Assembly (NCBI GenBank): GCA_963573305.1
Contig: OY754329.1
Location: forward strand, 83,014,576-83,078,575
Length of the DNA: 64,000 nucleotides
Reading direction: 5' to 3'
DNA from: Pyrrhosoma nymphula
Taxonomy: Eukaryota; Arthropoda; Insecta; Odonata; Coenagrionidae
Made by a program: the position numbers and the translations under genes. The notes below the pieces were generated by a model. It did no database searches. It was not told the origin of the DNA and was given only the letters and a program-made list of their open reading frames with translations. This document shows positions 1 to 10,215 of the stretch, in pieces (position 1 is the stretch's first letter; each line of letters begins with the position of its first letter).

Positions 1-125
1 TGACGGCGATCGCCAGGACGCCGACGACACCAATGACGTAACCGGCATGCATAAAGGCGTTGTGCATGGCGAGGATGCCGGAGCCCAAGCTGCCTTTCAG
101 CAAGTGGAAGAGCGTCTCGAAATTC
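1..125 (-). CDS. SLC36/PAT amino acid transporter, second coding exon (partial)
   Basis: Read on the minus strand, this exon encodes about 41 residues beginning NFETLFHLLKGSLGSG and continuing into ILAMHNAF, the signature of the first transmembrane helix of proton-coupled amino acid transporters (SLC36, AA_trans family; insect pathetic-like proteins). These are multi-pass carriers moving small neutral amino acids with protons across plasma or lysosomal membranes. The exon begins after an AG acceptor (plus 126-127, preceded by a pyrimidine-rich tract) and runs off the window. The first base completes a serine codon split with the exon at 10028-10188. Most family members have GTGILAMP here; this one has GSGILAMH, a variant I believe occurs in insect paralogues. 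The remaining helices lie outside the window. Family call is firm; the exact paralogue is not. Confidence 0.88.
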
Positions 126-2941
126 CTGGAAAGAAGAAAGAATGGTTTTAAAAAATGTGCACGTGCACGTTAATTTGTAGTTTAGTCATCTCACTATAAA
201 TACACACTCAAACACACAGTCTGTGCTTAAACAATTGAATGAGGAAAACTGAACGCGAGTAAGACAAGACATTTAAACAAGAGATCTGGCAGGAAACGAG
301 GCCACAAATGTACCGGGAATGCTAGACACACATCAATATACAGGAGTCTTTTCAGCTAATCACTTAGCACTTAACATTTATTTCAATGCGGGATCCGCAA
401 TCCGAGCATTCGGAATGAAAATGCGATTTAAGCAGTGTCCGAAACGGCACCTGGTTGCGGACGGAGAGAGAAGAACTAAGCTGGGACGGGATCACGGTTC
501 CTCTTTTTTTCGGTTGCTGCTGTTGACGTTATCCGAAATGCAAATCCCTCTAGAAGGGTAATTCTCTCAGTTACTATCCTAAGAAAACACTCCATCAATT
601 AACACTAGTGATTTAAAGGGCCTGACAACATCGTTTGACGAATCACGATCACGTTTTCGCTCTCGTGAGTGCAATTAAAAAATTACGATAACGCGAGCGC
701 ACGCGTTATGAGGAACTGTGATCGCGCCCTTGGCAATCCATGTACTACCTACACAAATGGGTTCTCAAGAAACTGAGGGATTATCGTTGGACGCAAAGAG
801 TATTCAATGCTTTGAGCTACCAAAATATTTAGGAAATTCTATGGCGCCCGCATAGTTAAGTATTTATGACGAAGAATTAAATAGGAGGGGGCTTACTCTA
901 AAAGCTTAAGAGATATTTAAAGAAAACTCATAAACGAACGTTAATATTAAACGGTTCCGAAACTTGGGTCTTTGGGCGTTGAGTTCAAATGAGTTCAAAT
1001 GTAGGCTTTTGAGAAGAAGGAGGTGGATTTTATGGTCGAATATAAGGAACAAAGTGTCTGTAAAATTATTTCAGACCACACAACGTTATTTTATACACTC
1101 CTTAATAGTAAGGATATTTTTAGAAAGCGGAGATAGTGAAGCTCGTGAGTTTTTAAGACAACGGAAGTTGATGGCTGTTACAAATGTAAGAATGTGTGGT
1201 GCGGTGGAATATTACGAGGGGATTTTGGTAACACATAAATTGGGAGGATAGGATAGTATGAAGATTTTGGTTGCCTTCCAATCGCATAGTGCAGACTAAC
1301 GCACATCGTAGAAAGCGGGTAAAAACAAAGCGCATTTTTTAAAAGGTGATTGGAACGATTTGTGCTAATATACAACATACATGGAAAATATGATGTGTCG
1401 TACTGGCTGCTGAAAGTGAAACTTTTCATAAGTATCTCAGTAATGTTGAAAATATTATTTTAGCTATCATAAACCGTGTTAATAATTATCTCAGACATTG
1501 CAGCATTCCCGAACCAACTACTGCAAATGTCTCCGCCACCAAGCGTGTCGTCATGATGGCGCATTGTGGCGGAATATGGTGGTGAATCACCTTGGTGAGA
1601 ATCTGTTTTGATATGCGTAGCGCGTATAGCCGTGGCAAATGCGATTGGAACACGTTGCACACAAAAAAGGTGGAACTATTCATGAACCGCAATGGAATCT
1701 GTTAACCGCAGATGCGTGGCTGTAAATCACCCTTCATGCTAGACTTAACTACAATCGCTACACGCTCCGATCTTCCAACATCTGAGTGCGGAGTAGGGGG
1801 GAACATTAGACACCACCTGATGAAGCCTTGATTGGTCAATATGAAGCTCCTCAACAGCCCCAGTTACATCAATCCGTCTAAAGAGCGTTCCACATTTAGT
1901 TGACAGTAAGGGCTCTTATGGGGATTTAATTCCCATGTAAATCTCCATAAGGCCTGAGGTGCGACGTTGCCAATGACAGCAGGAAAACTAATGTGATTCT
2001 ATGCAATATAAAAAGACATTTTCTAAAGCATAAAAAGATGCTACATTTAGTGGTGGCAATAATTAATCGATTTAGTTCATAATAAATGTTATAAAAAATA
2101 TTTCCTTGAATTTCCGTTAGTACTTCTGATTTCATATTTCTCATCCAGTTGCAAACGGTTCGCATTATGACGTCATAACTAATACAAAACTTTTTTCATA
2201 TGTTTTCCTCCATAACGGTTATATTTAATTTGTTTTTAACAGAGTTTCTTTGTTTTTGTATTCATTTAAATATCTTTTGGACAAAATATTTTGAATTTTG
2301 CAAGCTAAAAAGCGGTCACCTACTAACTTTCGTATCTCACGATATAGATCCATAAATGCTGCGTTTGAAATTTAGAAAAATCTTAATATTTGTTTTTGGT
2401 GAAATAATCGTAACTCTATCTCGATTGCATAGGAAGTTATGAATTTTTTGATGTTGCCAAATATTTTCGACCCGCCATAATTCCGCCGCTCGCTCTGTCC
2501 TGCCAGCTAACCTATCGCGTGGTAGGGAGATTCTCGGTCGGAGAATGAGCTTGATACATTAATTACTCTTCCTTCTTTGCAATCGTAGATATCGTTTATT
2601 GTATGACATTTACTTAAGTCAGTAGTAATATATTTAATTTTAATATACCAGTTTCAAGAATTTGACTGATGAAAATACGTTAACACTTAAGCATTCAGCA
2701 AAAATATTTGATTGCCAAGAAAGAAGTGGTAAACGTCTTAGTGGCTTTTGGCAGAAAATGCGAATGAATTCGTGTGACGGATATTCTATTCCAGTGCATG
2801 GCCTTTGACTGAGTGTATATTGGGTATTTCTAGAAGTTCCGTTAAGAAGGTGCCAAAAAGCATCTTCATGAGAAACCACCCGTCGGTATAAGGGACCGGG
2901 GAAAGAATGGGCGAAGGCGTTTAGTTTCTCATCAGATTTCT

Positions 2942-3640
2942 ATGCGTGAACAAGTGGTAAGTGGTGTGCAGAATAGTTCAACAGCACTGTGTAGTATCTT
3001 CCAGATCAATTTATTTCCAAAGTGTGCTTCTATGTCCACAACCAAGAGGAGGAGGAAAGGGGAGAAGTTAAGAAGCCGTGAAAGAGAAATGGTTTTTAAT
3101 GTGTTCAAATATTTCAACAAATCGCTCAATGTCGCTGAAGCCTGCAAAGATACTTCGAAAGACACCGGGAGCTCACAGTCTACTATCTACAGGGCTAGAA
3201 AGGAAGCATCCTGCGGTGCAATGGTTTTTCCTTCGAAAACGAAAAAAAAAAATAAAACAACCGTATACGAATGCGAGATCAGTGATGTATGATGAATTCG
3301 TAAGGTCGGGACTTCGCAGGTAAGTTCATGAATCATTCATGAAAAGTTTTCCTCCAACTCTAAAAACCATTCTAATCTCCGTAGATATACATAAGGATCT
3401 TCCTAATTTCAAGAGGGCCACGTTATCCCGTCTTCTTGTTGACATAGGCTTCACATACAAACGCAGGGGCAGACCAACCATGCTTATTGAATGAGACAGT
3501 ATTATTCGTTGGCTTCATAATTATTTAAGACTGTTGAAAAAATATACATGAGTATACCGTGAGTGAAGGGAGATTGTGTACACAGACGAGACGTGGATCA
3601 ATGTTGGGCAGACGATAAACATGGCTTGGCGCGATAAAGA
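2942..3640 (+). pseudogene. Tc1/mariner (IS630-type) transposase relic
   Basis: The first frame (2942-3292, best from the internal Met near 3032) encodes a basic segment with RSREREMVFNVFKYFNKS followed by a predicted helix-turn-helix ending in STIYRARKEA, the layout of the DNA-binding half of DDE_3/Tc1-type transposases. A frame change near 3230-3240, in an A-rich run, moves the match to the frame containing YDEFVRSGLRR. Further on, 3410-3640 encodes ATLSRLLVDIGFTYKRRG, then stops, then IVYTDETWIN, which holds the first catalytic Asp in the usual YxDETW setting. The rest of the catalytic domain is missing. It is a dead, truncated copy. Family assignment rests on my recognition of these motifs; the subfamily is not resolved. 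Confidence 0.7.
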
Positions 3641-4014
3641 AATAAAATATCTAATAAATACGTTTGTTTCTTAATCACTGAATCAAAATAATAAATAAGT
3701 TTGTTGGTAAATCACTGAATCGAAAGACTATTACAATTGGTAATAGGTAATTGAGCAAACCCGAAAATGTTTCATGCTGGAATTTTTTTCAAGTGGGGAA
3801 TTGTTAAATATTGTAAGCTAACTGTATTATACCAATGTACGTCTAAATCTACCTTAGTAGATCTGTGGGGCCAATAAACATTATGATTATTATTATAAAG
3901 AAATAAAAACACCTAATAAATATGTTTGTTGGTAAATCACTGAATTGAAAGCCAATTACAATTGGTAATCGGTAATTGAGCAAACCCGAAAATGTTTCTT
4001 GTTGGAATCATTTT
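3636..4014. repeat. Two diverged direct repeats plus a short tandem unit
   Basis: Copy A (about 3636-3787) and copy B (about 3896-4014) share a run from AAAGAAATAAAA through GAGCAAACCCGAAAATG with few differences. Copy A holds an internal tandem duplication of a ~37 bp unit (TAATAAATA..GTTTGTTGGTAAATCACTGAAT) that occurs once in copy B. The 105 bp between them ends in ATTATTATTAT after GGGGCCAATAAA, which resembles a LINE or SINE 3' tail. Confidence 0.75.
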
Positions 4015-4208
4015 TAAGAATGGAATTTCGGAGGTGGGTAGAGGGATATTTTGGTATTTCCTTGTTTGTTTGGATCGCTTGGCGTCTTATCCTACTTCCC
4101 AGAATTATGGCACCCTCAAAATTTTGGGAGGGAGGTTGGGTCTAGGGTAGCCTACGGGGATTTAAGTTGCTGCTCCATGTCACCCGCAGCGTCTATTCCA
4201 CCGTGGTT

Positions 4209-4384
4209 AAATTAAACTGCAGTAGTTGTACTGTCCACTGTACTACAACACGTGTTTCAACGCTTGGGGCGTCATCATCAGGTATGTCATCATACCTGAT
4301 GATGACGCCCTACATCTACGCCTGACGTCGTGTATTATTGTACATTAAATATTAGTGGGCAGTCCAACTACTGCAGTTTAATTT
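4209..4384. mobile_element. 176 bp foldback element (MITE-like)
   Basis: The ends are 31 bp inverted repeats (4209-4239 and 4354-4384; AAATTAAACTGCAGTAGTTG at the outer edge) with two mismatches. The centre (4267-4310) is a perfect hairpin of two 20 bp arms around a TCAT loop. No coding capacity and no clear target duplication. The class is unknown; the inner arm carries a hammerhead-like core, listed separately. Confidence 0.75.
4247..4281 (-). other. Hammerhead-ribozyme-like core
   Basis: Minus-strand order: CTGATGA (plus 4275-4281), a stem II candidate ACGC/GCGT closed by a 5 nt loop, GAAA (plus 4255-4258), then the palindrome ACACGTGT (plus 4248-4255) followed by U at the H17 position. 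This matches CUGANGA-stemII-GAAA-stemIII-UH of a type I hammerhead with a very short stem III. Only 3 bp of stem I can be drawn. Activity is inference. Confidence 0.4.
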
Positions 4385-5689
4385 CATTACTGAAATGCTG
4401 TTCCACCACGTAACGCCATATACGGTCGAATCCATTCCTCCGATTCCAGTCTCAGGCTCTGAAAGATGGGAGGGTTTAGCCTAATGCAAGGTAAGTAAAA
4501 GGACCTTGGCAATTGGCGTCAGGTCCGGATACTCGTGGGACAATGAACGGTGATGGAGGTGGGGCTCAAGATGCTTATTGGGGCGCAAGCAGAAGGGGAA
4601 CCTTGAAAGGAGGAGGGAGAGACGGCGTCCAGTGATCCAGTCAGGATAAATCATGAAGGGTGATTCGGACATAGCGGTCATGGCAAGGGAACGGGAAGAT
4701 TACGGGGTGTGGTGTATTTTATCATCACATTAAAATTTATGATAATAAGAAAACAGGAAAAAAATTTGCTCAAATGAGAAGTACGAAATAACTCTACAAA
4801 ATATGATGAAATAGCCGCAAGAAGAGATAATTATTTTTCATTTCCCTTACTCAAGGGCCCCAGAAGAGCTGACCCTTGAAGTCCCCCACCGTGACCCCTT
4901 CCCACCATTTAGTGCCTCAAGCAAAAAGGGGAGAGTCGACACCACTGGCGACCTTTGGCATAAGTTTTTCTTACCCACAAATCTCTCGTGGCATTATCGG
5001 ATAATTTTTCCTTATTCAAGCATGGCAATGCCCCACATTTCCTCAGCATTATCGAAAAAAATCGATCCCTTACCTTTATATTTACGTAAACATCTGTACT
5101 TTCGAAACGAATGGCATTAATAATGCTGTAAATAATCGACACGCGAGGTGAATGAAACTTATAATGAAGCGTTAAGACTTATAAATTTCCATTTCATTAT
5201 TCAGCTAATATACTTAACTTGCATTTAAAAAATACTAGATTTTGAAAACAAGACGCTTACTTTATATTCCGATAATTCATGTTTACATAGCAAAATTTCA
5301 TCTCCATGAGTCTTATTAAATGCAAAATTAAACACTTCTTTGAAACTAAATAATGTTGGTGCGGAGTTATAAGTGGTTGCTTATGTTGTCAGGATGCCGC
5401 CTACGGAGCGGAAGCTTGGCAACAGCGTTCTCCATTAGCCCCATACTGTCAACTAAATGTGGAACGCACGATAGTAAAAGATCATATTTCCTCAGTATGC
5501 TCCTACCGGCGTGTTTCCTGCTCGTGACGCTAGGTCAGTAATATGAGAGTGCAATGTACGCACTTCCCATAGAGCACATTGAATTAGTTTTTGATTAGCT
5601 TGGAAAAAACTTCGATAAATGTGAGAGAAACCTAACGTATATATTTGTACATGAGAATTATTTAGAAAAATGAAAGAAAATTCAGCCGG

Positions 5690-5800
5690 CATCGAAGAAA
5701 AATCGGCCTCGACAAAATCAACGAGGTGGAATGGAACCTCGGACCTTTGGCTTGCTGGTCCAATGCGTAGACCACCACTCTACGCAGTCTTCTCAATCTT
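5690..5800 (-). mobile_element. Possible tRNA-derived SINE fragment
   Basis: On the minus strand, TAGAGTGGTGGTCTACG resembles an A box and GAGGTTCCATTCC resembles a B box of a polymerase III promoter, spaced as in a tRNA. No clear body or tail follows. Weak support. Confidence 0.35.
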
Positions 5801-6329
5801 TATGGCACTTATGGATGATGTAAGTGAAATGGATATTATTATTTCGTCGCCGTATTTTCTGCAGGGAAGTGGTGAATATCTTTATTAGCAGTTGGATGTT
5901 ACCCAGTGAACTCCAAGGCGTCTTTCTATAGAAGTAGGCTAATGCAGAAGCCCGGTTGCTCTCTACCCTTCCGTCATTCCACCAAATAATCCTTCCCTTA
6001 CAATCCAACTTACCTATCTTAAATGGTGAAAAGGACTTAAGTTGCCGGTCGACTCCCCCAAAGAAAATTCAAACTAGCTTCGCAATTTATTCAGCAGGAC
6101 ATGAATGCATGACACGAAGAATTTGGCGATGAATTAAGTCTTATCTAAGCTGATTCGGAGAAAGAACGCGCGTCCATGCGCGGGGCTATTTTTTCGTTGA
6201 GCTAATGACCGTGAGGTTTTATGCGCCGCAATTGGTAAGGTCAAGGGGAAGAGAAGAATGAGATTGGAGAGTTTGGGGGATTAGGGGGGCAGTAAAATGC
6301 CCAAGGCGGCGAACCCGTGAGCCTCGGGG

Positions 6330-6555
6330 AGGCAGGCCCGGTAATAGAGATTTTAGAGGTCAACCCCGTCGGCGCCCGGTAAAGTCCTCGCCTGCTGAAC
6401 TGAGGGTCGCGGGTTCGAGTCCCGCCTGAGTGGATTTTTCACCACTCAGGGCATTGGTGTTTGTGTTCGTCCATTGTTATATGCTTATATACCCGATGCA
6501 AAAAGGCCGTTCGGGCTGTTTTCGGGGATGTGGAAATAAATAAAAAATAAAATAA
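6330..6555 (+). mobile_element. tRNA-derived SINE
   Basis: A tRNA-like head (about 6365-6432) contains a good B box, GGTTCGAGTCCCG. The body ends in an A-rich tail of AAATAAATAAAA repeats near 6532-6553. There is no coding capacity. The order head-body-A-rich tail gives a plus-strand orientation. Confidence 0.6.
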
Positions 6556-6913
6556 CACAGTCGGAGTTAATGACATTCGAATTTCTATGCATAGAACCGA
6601 GACCGGAAAAAATCACCTTCCGCCACGTTGGATGTGTGTGTGAAATGCAAAGAATTCAGATCACTCAAAAGTAGAAAAGAATTATGGGATTTACCGTTAA
6701 GCTTCAGGGTGGGAATTTATATGTATTATGCTGATATGTATTCCAATTAAGGTCCCGATAAATCAAGTATTGTCGTAATTTACATCACCAAGGGTATATG
6801 GGTGGGTTGGTAAAGGAATGGTTATACGGGGAAGGGGGAAGGGAAAGAAAAACCTGCTCTTAACACCACTGCTCTTATGTCCTATTTAACGGAAGGAAAA
6901 GTGTACTTGAAGT

Positions 6914-7081
6914 GTTAGTGAAGTCTGTTCGGGTTTTTCACCGGGTCAAACTCTGCATTTCTGCCAAAGTTTCGATGCAGGAGTCATCCATCATCATCAA
7001 TGACGATGGACGACTCGACCATAGAAAAATCCGCAGAAATGCAGTTTGACCCGGTGGAGGACCCGAACAGACTTCGCTAAC
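6914..7081. mobile_element. 168 bp foldback element
   Basis: Inverted arms of about 50 bp begin GTTAGTGAAGTCTGTTCGGG at 6914 and end with the complement at 7081, with a few mismatches and a 2 bp gap. The centre is short and contains GATGA...CGAAAC on the minus strand, weakly like the hammerhead-like cassettes elsewhere. Its right end directly abuts the target duplication of the next element. Confidence 0.7.
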
Positions 7082-7088
7082 AGCATAC

Positions 7089-7395
7089 CATGAATATACA
7101 TATGGATCCTAAACTTGCCCCCAGTGGGTGCTGCCAAACATTCCGCATGCACCGAAAAATCAGGACCAAGCAGATTGTAGCCCCGCGACTCTAGAAAAGG
7201 TGGTTCTAATAAGAAAAGGCCGTGATTCAAATGGGCATACTGGAAATAAAGGTACCGGAATTGGCCTCCCTTTTAACACCGGCCATTTGTTGACACACAC
7301 AAGCAAACCATACCGATTGCAGCGCCGTGGAAAGCTAGGCAACACTACTGCCCGTACAGTGGTGCCGAAGATTTAGATCCATATGTATATTCATG
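7089..7395. mobile_element. 307 bp non-autonomous DNA transposon with 8 bp target duplication
   Basis: Terminal inverted repeats of about 24 bp (CATGAATATACATATGGATC at the left, its complement at 7372-7395, one gap) are flanked by perfect 8 bp direct repeats CAGCATAC at 7081-7088 and 7396-7403. An 8 bp duplication is typical of hAT and P elements, but these ends do not look like the usual hAT CAGRG ends. The interior has no convincing gene. Confidence 0.82.
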
Positions 7396-8309
7396 CAGCA
7401 TACGCTGGGAAAGCATCAGATCTTTTTGCACTTGAAATGCTCTCCACACTACCAAATTAGGGACCAAATATCCGATGAAATATCTCCAACATTTTAAGAA
7501 TTCGAACCCGGGCCAACTCCCGGGCCGGGCCTGGGCTTGGGACAGAAAGCCAATCCTCCAAACACAAAAACACTCGATCCTCGAATATTGATATATAAAT
7601 GGGAGCGTGTAGGTATAATGCAGCATGTGAAACAGTTCACATATCGGTGTGGTATTCAGCATGAGAATGGGTTCATTAGCAGGGACATAACGTCAGAATA
7701 GCACTGGCCAAGACATTATTCACGCATAGAAATAAATCGGTGAGAACTCTGATCAGAGAAATAAATAAAAGATTAGAATTAACTTTTACATAGAGCGTTG
7801 CGTAATGTGACTCGGAAAATTGGTTTTTGCGGAAATACAAAGGGCGTAAAACCGCTTTTGAGATGTGGGTATAGTGAATAATAGAGAGGGGAAGTTGGGT
7901 AGCGAGTAAGACTAGTGGAGAAACGCTATAGAAAGAGGGGTTGAAAGCAAATTGGTCGTTTAAATTCGGTTGAGGCAACAAAAATAGCTATCGTAAATAT
8001 TGAGAGATAAGAATACGAGTAAGTGTATAATAGACGAAATAACGACGGGAAACCGCGGAAGAGGAAGTAACAGGAATCGTAGTGAACAACAACAGCTTGA
8101 GAAAGTCTTAAAGCTCAGCAAGTAGGTAGACAGCCATTACAGGAAAGTCAGAGAAGACATTTAACGACGCATTTGTTTAAATAATAATTGTTTAAGGAGC
8201 CTGGCACAAATAAAGTGATTGAACATTGTTTATAAGCTATTCGCAATACCAAATTAAGATTAGCTACGAAAGGGTTTCCCGCTTAATATTACTTCCACCT
8301 AAATCTACT

Positions 8310-8860
8310 TAATACCCCGAAAGCCACCAAAATGGTATGTGGCAGGAATAAGTTTTCACCAATATGCACTACACCACAACTTACAAGTGTTATTGAGACT
8401 GCGGGTATTGATGCATTAGCAAAAACCTGCAAAGACTTTTCAGGAGGGGAATTTTAACCAACATTCAGTACACTAGATGCTTACAAGGTTGCCATACGGA
8501 TGAGGTAAAAATTCAGGATATCGCCAAATCGTAATTTCATACAAGTGACAGAGATATGTTTTTGTATTTTACACTTTAATATACAAATATAAAATAAAAT
8601 AGGGATAGTAAACTTGTTAAATTACATAAAATAATATATTAAGCGTAAGTATTAATATCAATCAGAATGCCTTTTTTATGTGCCAAAATTTCGGAATCCC
8701 GCTTTTTTGGACGCATGAAAACCCTATTAACATGCTACCAATTCTGTAGAAACTATGAATATTAATGTATTTTGCAACGACAAAAATGCACAGAGGTACT
8801 AGAGTTACTTACACACGAAACATGCAAGACATGTTGTGACCATTACTCAGCATATTGAGA
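8310..8860. repeat. Dispersed repeat, copy 1 (related to 36.25-37.23 kb)
   Basis: Two blocks recur elsewhere in the window. One is GCCACC..GTGTGGCAGG with CACCAATATGCA and GCATTAGCAAAA..TGCAAA (compare 36480-36600). The other is TGCTACCAA..GTAGAAACTA with ATTTTGCAACGAC and AATGCACAGA (compare 36640-36740 and 37020-37110). Type of element unknown. Confidence 0.6.
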
Positions 8861-9489
8861 TGAAAGCATTAAGGAGCAGCCTTCTTATTTCCAAACAAGA
8901 CAGTTGTGCTAATACTTTTGCTCCGTAACTTGAATGCGAACAAGAGGAGTAGCGGCCCGTTGAAGAGCACACCGCGGAAAGGTTGAAGAGATAGTAGAAC
9001 GTTGAACTCTAAATCAGCTGATTGCAATAAATTGCCCGCGCCCCACTGAGAATACTCGAGATGGATTCAAGGTTGACGAGGGTTGGATTGAGCCGAGGCA
9101 ACGGCCTCAGACCAAATTATCCTGGGGAAACTCAACGGTGATAAGAGACAAGGGAGTGGAGAGCCACGCAGTGCTTTGGTGGAAAATCCTTAGATTATTA
9201 CGACAAAACATTTGTTAATAAATGTACGCATCTTAACTAAACATTACGCTGGCGTCATATTATATATAACTTGGTTGTTCACTTGGGAAGGCGATAGAAT
9301 AATGAGATCACTTCAGCCATTAATCTCAGACCTGTTTTATTTTTTTCCAGCAGCATTTCCAATACTTCTTAATTCAAATCTGGTGACATTCAAAACCCGA
9401 GGGTAATAAATACTACGCTGTTTGCTACGTCGCGTAATATTATTACCAAAAAGGTGACGAGTCAATGATACATATGAAGATTGTCAAGG

Positions 9490-9745
9490 AAGAATAGCAT
9501 AGGATTGGAGGAAAGGTGGAGAGAAAACCGGCCTAGGTAGTAGCCTACTCTTGATGAATGGTGCCAAAGATATAATAGTTCAGAAGTCTCATTCGATTGA
9601 AGGAGTACGATATGGACTCTCGACAAGGCACATAAGAAGAGATTGGGATTCTAATGCAAAATCTCAGTTAAGAATCGAGCCCAGCAACTGTGGTTGTAAA
9701 TCCAATAATAGAGTCACCACATCAGCCCGATCCTTTCCTTGAAAG
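9490..9745 (-). mobile_element. tRNA-derived SINE, family with shared GTCCCATCCGACGG-type body
   Basis: On the minus strand a tRNA-like head lies at about 9660-9745, with GGGCTCGATTC as a decayed B box. The distal part (plus orientation GGAAAGGTGGAGAGAAAACCGGC) matches the copies at 29530-29800 and 52370-52590. Heavily diverged. Confidence 0.5.
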
Positions 9746-9769
9746 ACCTTAACAATACTTATTAACTTC

Positions 9770-9985
9770 ACAGAGTGGAAAGAAACCCTGCGTTAGTATT
9801 GCACACCAATTAACGAAAGGCACCCAGGGGTCCAAAAGCCTTACGTCCAATCTGACAAACAGAGCACAGCACTCGAAATGGCTCTTGGATAGGGATCAAA
9901 ATTTTACCGAAACATCTCCTCTAAATAGGGAACAGAACCCAGACTTTCGGTGTGGGAAGCCAGTACCTACTCTAATAGAGCAGAG
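9770..9985 (-). mobile_element. tRNA-derived SINE, second family
   Basis: The minus strand from about 9985 downward has an A-box-like TTAGAGTAGGTACTGG and a B-box-like GGGTTCTGTTCCC at tRNA-like spacing, followed by a non-coding body. Diverged; no second copy found in the window. Confidence 0.4.
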
Positions 9986-10027
9986 AAATGGTAAAAAAAT
10001 ATTACTTGTGATCTCATAGATACTTAC

Positions 10028-10188
10028 GAAGTGGGTTTGTCGACGAGTCTGTGATCGTAAGGCTCGTATTCCTCCAGGAAGTCCTTATTTTTTGGCACCC
10101 CGATCACGTAGGCATCCTGCTTAGCGTCCCCGTTGATTTCGCCACGCTTCCCCTTCTCCGCATCGTTGGCCGTATTCAGTTGGTCCAT
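10028..10188 (-). CDS. SLC36/PAT amino acid transporter, first coding exon
   Basis: The ATG at 10186-10188 sits in a good context (GCGGCAATGG) and opens 53 codons plus two bases: MDQLNTANDAEKG at the start, DFLEEYEPYDHRL near the end, closing in KPTS at a GTAAGT donor. An acidic PYDHR-type cytosolic tail just before the first helix is typical of PAT transporters, and the split Ser codon joins the exon at 1-125 in phase. The reading frame is open upstream to 10401, but that part has no family resemblance and crosses a likely AG acceptor at 10214-10215 preceded by a T-rich tract, so 10189-10213 is probably 5' UTR and earlier UTR exons lie further right. This pair of exons is the only host gene recognised. 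Confidence 0.85.
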
Positions 10189-10215
10189 TGCCGCCGGGTG
10201 AGAAGACCACCTCCT

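Larger units (their letters stand above)
126..10027 (-). other. 9.9 kb intron of the SLC36-like gene
   Basis: Non-coding between donor GTAAGT (minus strand, plus 10022-10027) and acceptor AG (plus 126-127). It carries the Tc1 relic, direct repeats, foldback elements and SINEs listed separately. In 128-2940, 4385-5690, 5800-6330, 7404-8310 and 8860-9490 I see no gene and no structured element beyond scattered AT-rich sequence. A short hairpin with 8 bp arms (ATAACGCG) lies at 688-709. Confidence 0.8.
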
